A stretch of 64,000 bases of DNA, from the NCBI GenBank assembly GCA_900541205.1, contig UQIV01000005.1, positions 33,025 to 97,024 on the forward strand, given 5' to 3'. Below the pieces are notes generated by a model. It was given only the letters and a program-made list of their open reading frames with translations. It had not been told where the DNA came from and ran no database searches. The stretch comes from an uncultured Collinsella sp. (lineage in GTDB: Bacteria; Actinomycetota; Coriobacteriia; Coriobacteriales; Coriobacteriaceae). A program made the position numbers and the translations under genes. Below, one piece after another: positions 8,132-16,799 of this stretch (position 1 is the first letter of the stretch; each line of letters starts with the position of its first letter).

Positions 8132-8689
8132 CTATTTCTTGAACGGGAAACCGAAGGCGTCCAGAAGGGCCTTGGCCTCCTCATCGGTGTTGGCGGTGGT
8201 CACGAAAGTGATGTCCATACCACGCTGATGATCGACGGAGTCGAAGTCGATCTCGGGGAAGATGAGCTGCTCGGTGACGCCCATGGAGAAGTTACCACGG
8301 CCGTCGAAGCTCTTGGCGGAGATGCCGCGGAAGTCGCGGATACGGGGGATCGCGACGGAGGTCAGACGATCGAAGAACTCCCACATACGGTCGCCACGCA
8401 GGGTAACCTTGCAGCCGATCGGCATACCGGCGCGCAGGCGGAAGGTAGCGATGGACTTGCGGGCACGGGTGATCATCGGCTGCTGGCCGGTGATGGCGCG
8501 CAGGTCGCGCACGGCACCGTCGATGGCCTTGGAATCGGTAGCGGCCTCGCCGACACCCATGTTCACGACGATCTTCTCAAACTTGGGGATCATCATGACG
8601 TTCTCGTACTGGAACTTGTCCTGAAGCTGCTGCTTGACCTCGTTGTTGTACTTGGTCTTCAGACGCGGCACATACTTCTCTTCTGCCAT
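8132..8689 (-). CDS. rplE: 50S ribosomal protein L5
   Basis: Binds 5S rRNA and bridges to S13. The 185 residues carry PRLKTKYNNEVKQQLQDKFQYENVMMIPKFEKIVVNMGVGEA in successive stretches, ITGQQPMITRARKSIATFRLR, and RIRDFRGIS. The ATG at 8689 has an AAGGAGTG site. In the standard order rplX lies immediately upstream, but here rplX is at 44265, about 35.5 kb away. This gene is now the first of the distal ribosomal block and must be read either from its own promoter or from upstream xdhC. Confidence 0.98.
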   Translation of the reverse strand: MAEEKYVPRLKTKYNNEVKQQLQDKFQYENVMMIPKFEKIVVNMGVGEAATDSKAIDGAVRDLRAITGQQPMITRARKSIATFRLRAGMPIGCKVTLRGDRMWEFFDRLTSVAIPRIRDFRGISAKSFDGRGNFSMGVTEQLIFPEIDFDSVDHQRGMDITFVTTANTDEEAKALLDAFGFPFKK

Positions 8690-8826
8690 TGTTCACTCCT
8701 TCTTGGGGTTTTAAGCACGGGGCGTGGCCACGATGGGTTGTCCTCGTGCCTCCTGGCTGCATCCGCGCCGCTCATGGCATTTTGCGGTTTGGACTCGACG
8801 CAGCAGGAGCCGACAAAACAATCGGT

Positions 8827-8855
8827 ACTATACGCGCATCGGGAGCGTATTTCCA
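8827..8855 (-). promoter_or_regulatory. candidate promoter upstream of rplE
   Basis: On the minus strand TGGAAA (8850-8855) and TATAGT (8827-8832) are spaced by exactly 17 bp. They match sigma-70-type -35 and -10 boxes at 4/6 and 5/6 positions, about 138 bp upstream of the rplE ATG. It would give the detached distal ribosomal block its own transcription start. This is sequence-pattern evidence only. Confidence 0.35.
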
Positions 8856-8916
8856 GAAAAACCTCGTCTGCCTGCACAACTCCACAACTCCCCCGCACAA
8901 ATGGGTCCCAACAAGC

Positions 8917-8983
8917 AGTTGCGGTGAAATAGGGACTGTTGGGCGGCCTAACAGGCTTAAACAATCCGTATTTCACCGCAACT
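8917..8983. repeat. palindromic intergenic repeat, copy 1
   Basis: Inverted repeat with 24-nt arms matching at 22 positions. The left arm begins AGTTGCGGTGAAATA and the right arm ends TATTTCACCGCAACT; the loop is 19 nt. A second, perfect copy lies at 11696-11774. It sits 17 bp downstream of the xdhC stop and may end that transcript. The rest of the 8690-9000 gap holds only the rplE ribosome-binding site and candidate promoter. Confidence 0.8.
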
Positions 8984-9000
8984 TATTGGTGGGGATGCGA

Positions 9001-10044
9001 TTAGCGCTTGCGGGGGACGAGCTTGGTGCGGCGCAGGTGGATCATCTCGGCGGCAATGGAGATAGCGATCTCCTCGGGATCCTCGGCCTCGATGGCAACG
9101 CCGATCGGCAGGTGCAGCTCGTCGATCTGGTCCTGCGTAAAGCCCTCCTGCTCCAGGCGGGCACGCACAAAGGCCGTCTTGCGACGCGAGCCCAAGCAGC
9201 CCAGATAGGCGGGTTTGGCACGCATGGCCTGAATCACCACGTCGATATCGGACTTGTGACCCGCCGTGGCGACGACCACCAGGTCGCGCGGGCCGATGGG
9301 GCACTGCTTGCTCAGGCTCTTGTAGTCGACCAGACGACGGTCGTAGACACCGGACACCCAATCGGGGGTCAGCGTGCCGGGGCGGTCGTCGCACGCCACG
9401 ACGGCAAAGCCCGCCGCCGTAAGCACCCGCGCCGTCGCGGCGCCCACGTGGCCGCAGCCAAAGATATAGGTCAGGCCCTCGGGGCAGAGCGTCTCGATAT
9501 GCGCCGCGGGAATCTCAGAGGCCGCGTTGGTGTAGGTGACCTTACTCCCCTCCTCCACCAGCGAAAGCCCGGGGCAGCCCGCAATGGTGCGGCGCGATTC
9601 CTCGCCATGGTACTCGGCCACATCGCCCTCGAGCGCGCTCGCGATAAACGGTTCAAAGTCGATGACGAAGTCGCCGATGCGCCGATAGGCCAAGACGTCG
9701 GCAACCGACTGGAGCAACGGTACCTTGGTCGCGTCCAGGTGCAGATAGCACAGGCAGATGGCTCCGCCGCAGATCATGCCGGTATCGGAGTTCTCGCCGC
9801 CCATGGTGTAGCGGACCAGACGCGACTGTCCCGCGCTCAGGAGTTCGCGCGCCTCATCCAGCGCAAAGAGCTCAATCTTGCCGCCGCCGATAGTGCCCGC
9901 CTGGCCACCGTCGGCAAAGACGGCCATCCAGGCGCCCACGCCGCGCGGCGACGACCCCGCCGTGCCGGCCACGACCACGAGCTCGCACGTCTCGCCAGCA
10001 CGCAGGGCGGCAAGCGCAGCATTCACCACATCGAGCTTTTCCAT
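9001..10044 (-). CDS. xdhC: XdhC/CoxI family molybdenum hydroxylase maturation protein
   Basis: XdhC proteins bind molybdenum cofactor and help sulfurate and insert it into xanthine dehydrogenase-type enzymes. The 347 residues have the N-terminal XdhC_CoxI region (VVVAGTAGSSPRGVGAWMAV, GTIGGGKIE) and a C-terminal Rossmann-like domain with GCGHVGAATARVLTAAGF at about residue 195, then LGCLGSRRKTAFVRARL. It follows yqeB by 9 bp on the same strand. In this setting it likely serves the selenium-dependent hydroxylase XdhD at 26657-29434. It is the last gene before the ribosomal block, reading towards rplE. Confidence 0.88.
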   Translation of the reverse strand: MEKLDVVNAALAALRAGETCELVVVAGTAGSSPRGVGAWMAVFADGGQAGTIGGGKIELFALDEARELLSAGQSRLVRYTMGGENSDTGMICGGAICLCYLHLDATKVPLLQSVADVLAYRRIGDFVIDFEPFIASALEGDVAEYHGEESRRTIAGCPGLSLVEEGSKVTYTNAASEIPAAHIETLCPEGLTYIFGCGHVGAATARVLTAAGFAVVACDDRPGTLTPDWVSGVYDRRLVDYKSLSKQCPIGPRDLVVVATAGHKSDIDVVIQAMRAKPAYLGCLGSRRKTAFVRARLEQEGFTQDQIDELHLPIGVAIEAEDPEEIAISIAAEMIHLRRTKLVPRKR

Positions 10045-10053
10045 TGCAATTTC

Positions 10054-10848
10054 CTATCCCTGGAATACACCAGTGAGCATGGCGAGTGCCTCGAGCACAC
10101 CGCCGCCGACCGACGTCGCCTTGTCCGAAATGTAGTTGATATAGCTGGCATCGCCGCGCGGATCGACATCGGCGCATTTAAAGCCCTCAGTCACCTGCAC
10201 GCCGTTCGCCAAAAGCCCGCGCAGACAGCCATCGATCTGCGTGCACATGGGCGAATCGCCCGCGTAGCCAATCACGTCTCCGGCGCTCACGATGTCGCCG
10301 ATCGCGCGGTCGGACCGAAACACGCCGGCGGCGGGGCTGTGGATAACGCGCTCTCTGCCATAGCCAGCGATAATGCCCGGCACGCCCGTGTTGGGTTGGG
10401 GCGAACCCTGGGTAATGACACGGCCCAGGAAATGCCCGCGCATGGTTTCGACCACGGCGTCGCAGTCAACCGGCGCGGTAAAGCCCGGCCCCACGGCGAT
10501 GACGGCAGGAGCCATGTCGCGCGTGGTGCCCAGATTGCGCTTGGCCAAAATCGCGTCGACCACAGCCGCGGGTTTAAGCTCATCGAGCATCTTGGCCTGG
10601 GGGTCCACCACAACAGCGACGTCTCCAGCCTCGGTAATCGCAAGCGCCTCAGCCGGCGTCTGCGCCAAGCGAGCGCGAATGCCTTCGACCTCGACCTCGC
10701 CCAGGCGAATGGCCTCGCAAAAACTGATTGTGCGGCGAATGCACGTGGGAACCGCTATATCGGCCATAACGACCGACACGCCGGCGCGCACCAAGCGAGC
10801 GGCGACGCCCGTGGCGATATCGCCGGCGCCGCGAACATAAACGAGCAT
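10054..10848 (-). CDS. yqeB: selenium-dependent molybdenum hydroxylase accessory protein YqeB family
   Basis: Member of the YqeB/EF2563 family, genes that consistently accompany selenium-dependent molybdenum hydroxylases; the exact biochemical role is not settled. The 264 residues begin MLVYVRGAGDIATGVAARLVRAG, a Rossmann-type nucleotide-binding start. They contain GPGFTAPVDCDAVVETMRGH and the late GYAGDSPMCTQIDGCLRGLL segment. A GGAGGT site precedes the start. It is in a likely two-gene transcript with xdhC and divergent from yqeC. Confidence 0.87.
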   Translation of the reverse strand: MLVYVRGAGDIATGVAARLVRAGVSVVMADIAVPTCIRRTISFCEAIRLGEVEVEGIRARLAQTPAEALAITEAGDVAVVVDPQAKMLDELKPAAVVDAILAKRNLGTTRDMAPAVIAVGPGFTAPVDCDAVVETMRGHFLGRVITQGSPQPNTGVPGIIAGYGRERVIHSPAAGVFRSDRAIGDIVSAGDVIGYAGDSPMCTQIDGCLRGLLANGVQVTEGFKCADVDPRGDASYINYISDKATSVGGGVLEALAMLTGVFQG

Positions 10849-10950
10849 TCCCGGGACACCTCCCTGTGCTACGGTTTGAGCAGAGCAAATGCGGTTCGAC
10901 CGCTACTCTGATGATTATTTATTATCACAGTATTATACGGCGGTGAACAG

Positions 10951-11685
10951 ATGGAAACGACGAGCGGAAACCTTGCCTCCGCGCTCAAGATCGAGCCGGG
11001 CATTACCGCAATTATCGGCAGTGGAGGCAAGTCGACCTTGCTGAAGGCGCTGGGTCTCGAGCTCATGCGCGCTGGCGGCAGGGTGCTTCTCTGTACCACC
11101 ACGCACATGTTTCCCGTCGCCGGCGTGCCGTGGGACGGGTCGAGCCGTCGTCTGGACGCCGCGCCTTGGAAGCCGGGCGCCTCGCATGTCCCCGGTTGCA
11201 CCTGCGAGGCATGCGCGGGCATGAGCCGCGGAAGTATCTGCCAGGCGGGTGTTTTGGACCCGGAGATGGGCAAGCTCTCCTCCCCTGCCGAGCCGCTCGA
11301 CCAGCTGGCGCAGCGCTTTGACTACGTCCTGGCCGAGGCGGACGGCAGCAAGCGGCTCCCGCTCAAGGCGCACGCCCCGTGGGAGCCGGTCGTTCCCGCC
11401 GGGACGGTCAACGTCATCTGGCTCGTCGGCGCCTCGGGGCTCGGCAAGCCCATCAACGAAGCCGTCCACCGCCCCGAGCTCTTTTGCGAGCGTTGCGGCT
11501 GCGAGCTCACCGACATCGCCACGCCCGAGCGCGTCGCCCAGGTGCTCAATGCCGAGCTGCGGATGCTGAACCTCAGCAATGCCCGCATCATGCTCAACCA
11601 AGTCGACACGCTTGCCGACCCAACGATGGCAGATCGCTTCGAGGCAGTCCTCGACCGCTCCGTCGTCGCCAGCAGCCTCAAGTAG
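10951..11685 (+). CDS. yqeC: selenium-dependent hydroxylase accessory protein YqeC family
   Basis: Putative ATP-binding protein found with YqeB and labile-selenium hydroxylases, thought to act in selenium cofactor handling. The 244 residues carry a P-loop-like GSGGKST at about residues 23-29, VLLCTTTHMF, and LAEADGSKRLPLKAH, which are family hallmarks. A cysteine-rich insert (CTCEACAG, later CERCGC) could bind metal. GGTGA precedes the ATG, and TATTAT/TATACG in the AT-rich divergent gap with yqeB may be promoter elements. It is convergent with hyuA across a perfect palindrome. Confidence 0.85.
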   Translation: METTSGNLASALKIEPGITAIIGSGGKSTLLKALGLELMRAGGRVLLCTTTHMFPVAGVPWDGSSRRLDAAPWKPGASHVPGCTCEACAGMSRGSICQAGVLDPEMGKLSSPAEPLDQLAQRFDYVLAEADGSKRLPLKAHAPWEPVVPAGTVNVIWLVGASGLGKPINEAVHRPELFCERCGCELTDIATPERVAQVLNAELRMLNLSNARIMLNQVDTLADPTMADRFEAVLDRSVVASSLK

Positions 11686-11695
11686 CCGGCCCCAT

Positions 11696-11774
11696 CTCCT
11701 CAGTTGCGGTGAAATACGGACTGTTTGGCCGCCCGACGGCCGCAAACAGTCCGTATTTCACCGCAACTGAGGAG
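11696..11774. repeat. perfect palindromic repeat, copy 2; likely bidirectional terminator
   Basis: Perfect 31-nt arms, starting CTCCTCAGTTGCGGTGAA and ending in the exact complement TTCACCGCAACTGAGGAG, with a 17-nt GC-rich loop that can itself pair (GGCCG/CGGCC). It lies between the convergent stops of yqeC (11685) and hyuA (11795). The arm core is shared with 8917-8983, so this is a dispersed element and not a chance stem. Confidence 0.9.
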
Positions 11775-11794
11775 GGGACACGGCATCTTTGCTG

Positions 11795-13162
11795 CTAGCG
11801 GGGCACGTAGCGGCCGGGCTGGGCTCCGGTGGGTACGCCGTCGCGTGCCGCCAGCACGCCGTTCACAAACACGGCCTTGGCGCGGCCATGTGCCTCAAAG
11901 CCCTCGAGCGGGGTGTAGTCCACGGCCTGATGCTGCGTCGCGGCGCTGATCGTCCAGCGCGCCTTGGGATCCCACACGCACACGTCGGCATCGGCGCCCT
12001 CGGCAAGACGGCCCTTGCGCGGATACATGCCAAAGACGCGCGCCGGGTTCTCACTCATCAAGCGGCACAAATCCTCGGGTCCCAGCTGTCCCTCAAAGCT
12101 CGTGGCAATCGCGACGGGACGATGTTCCACACCGGGCCCGCCGTTGGGAATCGCGCGGAAGTCGTCGCGCCCGCGGTCCTTTTGCCCGTGCAGGTTAAAG
12201 CTGCAATGATCGGTCGCAATCGTATCGATCTCGCCGGCCACAAGCGCCTCGCGCAATGCCGCACGGTCACCCGCATGGCGCAGCGGCGGGCTCATCACAT
12301 ACTTGGCGCCCGCAAAGCCGTCCTCGCCCTGCTCCAAGTAGCAAGTATCGTCGAGCATCAGATACTGAGGGCAGGTCTCGACATAGATGTTCTTCTGTCC
12401 GCGCGCTTTGGCAACGCGAATGGCCTCGAGCCCCAGCTTGGTCGAAAGGTGCACCACATTGACTGGAGCGTCCCCGGCCAAGTGCGCCAGATATAGCAGA
12501 CGGCTCACGGCCTCGGCCTCGCACACGTCCGGACGGCTGAGCGCGTGGCCCTCGGGCCCGTGGATACCCTGCTCAAACACACGCTTCTGCAGCTCATTCA
12601 CCAGCGTACCGTTCTCGCAATGCACGCACAGGATACCGCCAATACGCTTGAGCTCCTCGAGCACCTCGAGCGTCTCGGCATCGTCCAGGCGCAGATGATC
12701 GTAAGCAAAGTAGGTCTTGAACGACGATACGCCCGCCTCGCGCATGGCCGAAAGATCGGCGCGGTTGCGCTCGTTCCACTCGGCGAGTGCCATATGAAAG
12801 GCGTAGTTAGCCGTGCAGGTTCCGTCGGCGCGGCGATGCCACTCGGCCAAGGCATCGGGCATGGTCACGCCGCGATCGGCCGTCGCGTAGTCCACAATGG
12901 TCGTCGTGCCGCCGCAGGCAGCCGCACGCGTACCGGTCTCAAAGCTATCTGCCGTCCAATCCATGCCAGTCCAGCACTGCATGTGCGTGTGGCCGTCGAT
13001 AAAGCCGGGAAACACCCAGCAGCCCGCGGCATCCTCGACGGTATCGCCCTCGGCCGGCTCAATCGCCGCGGCGATCTGCACGATCTTATCGCCCTCCATG
13101 GCAAGATCGGCGCGGCGAAGTCCCTGTGGCGTCACGAGCGCGCCGTTTTTGATGATGATCAT
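11795..13162 (-). CDS. hyuA: D-hydantoinase / dihydropyrimidinase family amidohydrolase
   Basis: Binuclear metal amidohydrolase that opens cyclic ureides; the homologue in urate-degrading gut bacteria is HyuA. The 455 residues show GFIDGHTHMQ (metal histidines), SSFKTYFAYD with the lysine expected to be carboxylated, HCEN, VVHLST and ATDHCSFN, the complete metal-site set. It follows the MocA-like gene by 8 bp. With ygeX/ygeY/ygeW nearby it is probably one step of the purine ring-opening pathway. Substrate is inferred from context. Confidence 0.9.
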   Translation of the reverse strand: MIIIKNGALVTPQGLRRADLAMEGDKIVQIAAAIEPAEGDTVEDAAGCWVFPGFIDGHTHMQCWTGMDWTADSFETGTRAAACGGTTTIVDYATADRGVTMPDALAEWHRRADGTCTANYAFHMALAEWNERNRADLSAMREAGVSSFKTYFAYDHLRLDDAETLEVLEELKRIGGILCVHCENGTLVNELQKRVFEQGIHGPEGHALSRPDVCEAEAVSRLLYLAHLAGDAPVNVVHLSTKLGLEAIRVAKARGQKNIYVETCPQYLMLDDTCYLEQGEDGFAGAKYVMSPPLRHAGDRAALREALVAGEIDTIATDHCSFNLHGQKDRGRDDFRAIPNGGPGVEHRPVAIATSFEGQLGPEDLCRLMSENPARVFGMYPRKGRLAEGADADVCVWDPKARWTISAATQHQAVDYTPLEGFEAHGRAKAVFVNGVLAARDGVPTGAQPGRYVPR

Positions 13163-13170
13163 GTTGCTCC

Positions 13171-13785
13171 TTATTGATTAATACTGTTGGCCACGCGATC
13201 AAAATACGAGCAGGCCGCGATATGCTCCGTTATGCGTTGCTGTCCCTTGACGGTATCGACGTCCCACAGCTCGTAGGCACGCGCCTCGACCAGCACCACG
13301 TCGGTACGGCCTTTGAGAATCGAGCCCCCGCCGTCCTTGCCCTCAAGACACATAAGTGCATCGAACAGTTCCACCGGAAAGAGCACCGGGCTCGAAGGCT
13401 CACCGTTGCACGCCAAGCGCACCGGATGTTTGCGGCCACGCTCGTCAAACGCGCGAACCATGGCCTCAAAAGAGTCCGCGCTCACAAGCGGCTGGTCGCC
13501 CGGCAAAAAGAGGCAACCTTTCCAGTTGCGTTCGACTCCCCACGAAAGGCCCGCACGGACGCTTTCGCTGCGCAGCTCGCCATCGTGCAGCACGCACGGG
13601 CAATGCTTGTCCTCGCAAATCTGAGCGACCTCGGGCCAACGCGTCGAAACCACGACGTCAAAGCCCCGGGGAACCGAATCGATGGCCCGGGCAATCAGCG
13701 GCTCGCCATAGATATCGGCAAGCATCTTGTTAGAGCCAAACCGCTTGCCCTCGCCCGAAGCCATAATGACGCATCCAAGTTTCAT
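13171..13785 (-). CDS. MocA-like nucleotidyltransferase (molybdenum cofactor cytidylyltransferase family)
   Basis: NTP-transferase of the MobA/MocA fold; E. coli keeps a similar protein (YgfJ) in the same cluster. The 204 residues start MKLGCVIMASGEGKRFGSNKML, the nucleotide-binding loop, followed by LPGDQPLVS (metal-binding Asp) and EPSSPVLFP. The ATG at 13785 has GGGGAGGT seven bases upstream; in-frame codons further upstream lack such a site. It likely makes the cytidylyl form of the cofactor for XdhD, though CTP specificity cannot be read from sequence. Confidence 0.82.
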   Translation of the reverse strand: MKLGCVIMASGEGKRFGSNKMLADIYGEPLIARAIDSVPRGFDVVVSTRWPEVAQICEDKHCPCVLHDGELRSESVRAGLSWGVERNWKGCLFLPGDQPLVSADSFEAMVRAFDERGRKHPVRLACNGEPSSPVLFPVELFDALMCLEGKDGGGSILKGRTDVVLVEARAYELWDVDTVKGQQRITEHIAACSYFDRVANSINQ

Positions 13786-13871
13786 GGTGATACCTCCCCT
13801 GAAACCATCGTACCCATAACTCGCGCCGCGGGCATCCACATCGAAAGCGCTTATCCCACACGCCCGCGATG

Positions 13872-13914
13872 CAAAAAAGGGGCACCCCGCCGGTTGGCAG
13901 AGCGCCCCCTTTAC
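13872..13914 (-). terminator. rho-independent terminator after ygeW
   Basis: On the minus strand AAAGGGGGCG and GCCCCTTTTTT form a stem across a 20-nt loop and end in six Ts, 21 bp beyond the ygeW stop. This separates ygeX-ygeY-ygeW from the mocA-like/hyuA pair. Confidence 0.75.
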
Positions 13915-13935
13915 ATGGCTTACCTCAACCCGGCT

Positions 13936-15138
13936 TTAGGCCTGGAGCCAACGGGCGGTGTTGCGCTCGTCGAGGGCCTTGAGGGTAGCAGCGGGATCGG
14001 CAACCTTCTGCAGGAACATCATGGCTGCGATGGCATACGGCTTGTAGCTGGCCTCCTTGTACATACCCACGCGGTGCATGTCGAAGACGTCGGCGTTAAC
14101 CTCGCCGTGCTCGCAGGAGACACCGGAGATGTCGGCAGGCAGCGGGTGCATAAAGATGGTGTCCTGGCCGTTGGCGGTCTTCTCCATGAGCTCGGTCGTG
14201 GAGCACCAATCCTGATGGGTGGCGTTCTGGGCGAGCAGCTCCTTCTCGAGCGCAGCGATGCCGGCGTCGTCGCCCTCGGCGTACAGATTGGTACGCTTCT
14301 CCATGGCGGCAAACGGAGCCCAGCTCTTGGGGATCACGATGTCGGCGCCCTCGAAGGCCTCGGCCATGGTGTTGACCTGCTTAAAGGTGGTGCCGGACTC
14401 GGCGGCATAGCCCTTAGCGCGCTCGACGACCTCGGGCATGAGGTCGTAGCCCTCGGGGTGAGCAAGGGTGACGTCCATGCCAAAGCGGGGCAGCAGGCTG
14501 ATCAGCGACTGCGGGCAGGACAGCGGCTTGCCGTAAGAGGGCGAATAGGCCCAGGTGACGGCAACCTTCTTGCCCTTGAGGTTCTCAAGGCCGCCAAACT
14601 CGTTGATGAGGTAGAGCATGTCGGCAGAGGACTGCGTGGGGTGGTCGGAGTCGGACTGCAGGGAGATGAGCGTGGGACGGTGATCCAGAACGCCGTCCTC
14701 GTAAGCCTGCTGGACAGACTCGGAGACCTCGGCCATGTAGGCGTCTCCCTTGCCGATGTACATGTCATCGCGGATGCCGATGACGTCGGCCATGAAGGAA
14801 ATCATGGTAGCGGTCTCGCGGACGGTCTCGCCGTGAGCGATCTGGGACTTCTTCTCGTCCAGGTCCTGCAGCTCAAGGCCGAGCAGGTTGGCGGCCTTAG
14901 AGAAGGAGAAGCGCGTACGGGTGGAGTTGTCGCGGAACAGGGAGACGGCCAGGCCCGAGTCGAAGATCTTGGACGAAACGTTGTTCTCGCGCAGCTCGCG
15001 CAGGGCGTCGGCGACGATGTAGAGAGCCTTGAGCTCATCGGTGGTCTTATCCCAGGTGTGCAGGAAGTCGCTGCCGTACATACCCTTAAAATCGAGGCCG
15101 TTCAGCTGCTCGACGAGCTCGGTAAACTTGGCGTCCAT
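13936..15138 (-). CDS. ygeW: knotted carbamoyltransferase YgeW
   Basis: Aspartate/ornithine carbamoyltransferase-fold enzyme of the YgeW class; its natural substrate is uncertain but the gene belongs to the anaerobic purine degradation set. The 400 residues contain the carbamoyl-phosphate loop STRTRFSF (about residue 72), DHPTQSSADM, and MHPLPADISG. The ATG at 15138 follows AAGGA; the in-frame sequence upstream looks non-coding. In the expected pathway it would release carbamoyl phosphate from a ureido intermediate. No carbamate kinase gene is in the window to use it. Confidence 0.92.
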   Translation of the reverse strand: MDAKFTELVEQLNGLDFKGMYGSDFLHTWDKTTDELKALYIVADALRELRENNVSSKIFDSGLAVSLFRDNSTRTRFSFSKAANLLGLELQDLDEKKSQIAHGETVRETATMISFMADVIGIRDDMYIGKGDAYMAEVSESVQQAYEDGVLDHRPTLISLQSDSDHPTQSSADMLYLINEFGGLENLKGKKVAVTWAYSPSYGKPLSCPQSLISLLPRFGMDVTLAHPEGYDLMPEVVERAKGYAAESGTTFKQVNTMAEAFEGADIVIPKSWAPFAAMEKRTNLYAEGDDAGIAALEKELLAQNATHQDWCSTTELMEKTANGQDTIFMHPLPADISGVSCEHGEVNADVFDMHRVGMYKEASYKPYAIAAMMFLQKVADPAATLKALDERNTARWLQA

Positions 15139-15339
15139 GTAAATATCCTTTCTAAAGGTGAAACGATCGCAATGAGTAGATGTGCTCCGGCATGCGCGTG
15201 TGGCTAGAACATGCAGAGCACTATGACGAGGACCCGCTACCGTTGAGGAAGCATGGGAGATAACGACCGCGGGCCCCAAGTCAACAGGAGGCGCCGGAGA
15301 CACGAGCGGCCCCCGGCTCAACAAAATCGAGGAATGGGA

Positions 15340-16725
15340 CTAATCGATCTTGTTGTTGGTCAGACCGGCGCGGAACACGGTGGCGTCGCCATCGGCCTGG
15401 CTCGGATCGTAGAGGTTCAGGGCAGCCACATACATGGCGGCAGCGGTGACCAGGTCGTCCTTGTAGGTGACCTCGTTGGGAGCGTGAGCCTGAGACTCGG
15501 CACCCGGGCCAAAGCCCACGCAGGGGATGCCGTAGCGGCCCTGGATGGAAACGCAGTTCGTGGAGAAGGTCCACTTGTCGCACAGCGGGCGACCGGTGCG
15601 CTTGTCCATGCTGGGCTCGCAGCCGATGCGCTCGTCACCAAACATGGCCTTGTGGGCGTCGACGAGGGCCTTGACGTGCGGAGCAGTCTCCTTATTGATC
15701 CACGTGGGGAAGTAAGCCTCGGTCTCGTAGACCTCGCCGGTCCAGGACGGACGGTCGTACATGTACATGGAGACCTTCACGTCGTCGCCGTACTTCTTGG
15801 CGGACGGCAGGTTGCGGATCTCGTCCAGGCAGGACTCCCAGGTCTCACCGGCGGTCATGCGACGGTCGATGGAGATGGCGCAGGAATCGGCCACGGCGCA
15901 GCGGCTGGGGCTGGTGTAGAAGATCTGGCTGACGGTGCAGGTGCCACGGCCCAAGAAGCGGGCATCCTCGTAGTGCTCGGGGTTGTACTTGGGGTCGAGC
16001 ATCTTAACGAGACCCTTGATGTCGGTCGACTCGTCGCAGCCGTTGTTGTTGAGGGCGCGGACGTCGGCGATGATGTCGGCCATCTTGTAGATGGCATTGT
16101 CGCCGCGGTCGGGAGCAGAGCCGTGGCAGGAAGTGCCGTGAACGTCGACGCGGATCTCCATGCGGCCGCGGTGGCCGCGATAGATGCCGCCGTCGGTGGG
16201 CTCGGTGGAAATGACGAACTCGGGCTTAATGCCGTCCTTGTTGTAGATGTACTGCCAGCACATGCCGTCGCAGTCCTCTTCCTGGACGGTGCCAACGACC
16301 ATGATCTTGTAGCCCTCGGGGATGAGGCCCATGTCTTTCATCATCTTGGCAGCGTAGGTAGCAGAAGCCATGCCGCCCTCCTGGTCGGAGCCGCCGCGGC
16401 CGTAAATGATCTCGTCGGTCTCGTAGCCCTCGTAGGGATCGGCGTCCCAGTTCTCGATGTTGCCGATGCCGACGGTGTCGATGTGGGAGTCGATGGCGAT
16501 GATCTTGTCGCCCTCGCCCATAAAGCCCATGACGTTGCCCAGGCCGTCGACCTTGACCTCGTCATAGCCAAGGCTCTCCATCTCGGCCTTAATGCAGGCA
16601 ACAACCTCACCCTCCTCGCAGGACTCAGAGGGATGGGAGATCATAGCGCGCAGGAAGCGAGTCATATCAGCACGATGAGACTCAGCAGCAGCCTTGATAG
16701 CGTCGAAATCGAGTTCTTTAGCCAT
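15340..16725 (-). CDS. ygeY: M20 family metallopeptidase/deacylase YgeY
   Basis: M20-type zinc hydrolase of the YgeY subgroup. The 461 residues include DSHIDTVG (first metal ligand), GRGGSDQEGGMAS (bridging Asp) and VQEEDCDG (catalytic Glu-Glu), followed by the dimerisation insert and GFGPGAESQAHAPNE at the C-terminal ligand. It lies 74 bp after ygeX and 201 bp before ygeW; the latter gap shows no gene. In urate-degrading bacteria ygeY is required with ygeX and ygeW. Confidence 0.92.
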   Translation of the reverse strand: MAKELDFDAIKAAAESHRADMTRFLRAMISHPSESCEEGEVVACIKAEMESLGYDEVKVDGLGNVMGFMGEGDKIIAIDSHIDTVGIGNIENWDADPYEGYETDEIIYGRGGSDQEGGMASATYAAKMMKDMGLIPEGYKIMVVGTVQEEDCDGMCWQYIYNKDGIKPEFVISTEPTDGGIYRGHRGRMEIRVDVHGTSCHGSAPDRGDNAIYKMADIIADVRALNNNGCDESTDIKGLVKMLDPKYNPEHYEDARFLGRGTCTVSQIFYTSPSRCAVADSCAISIDRRMTAGETWESCLDEIRNLPSAKKYGDDVKVSMYMYDRPSWTGEVYETEAYFPTWINKETAPHVKALVDAHKAMFGDERIGCEPSMDKRTGRPLCDKWTFSTNCVSIQGRYGIPCVGFGPGAESQAHAPNEVTYKDDLVTAAAMYVAALNLYDPSQADGDATVFRAGLTNNKID

Positions 16726-16799
16726 TGTTCATAACCTTTCAAACGAAGGAATCTACCTGTGAGGTGGCGGAGCGATACCTATTTACTCCGCCCTAACGA

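Noticed and set aside
10869..11745. Reverse-strand frames opposite yqeC and other long antisense frames across the window, some over 400 codons
   Set aside because: They mirror the codon pattern of clear genes on the other strand (high-GC third positions), lack start signals and show no family motifs.
11696..11774. The perfect palindrome as an attachment site or transposon end
   Set aside because: No integrase or transposase lies beside it and no target duplication is visible; a terminator/dispersed repeat explains it better.
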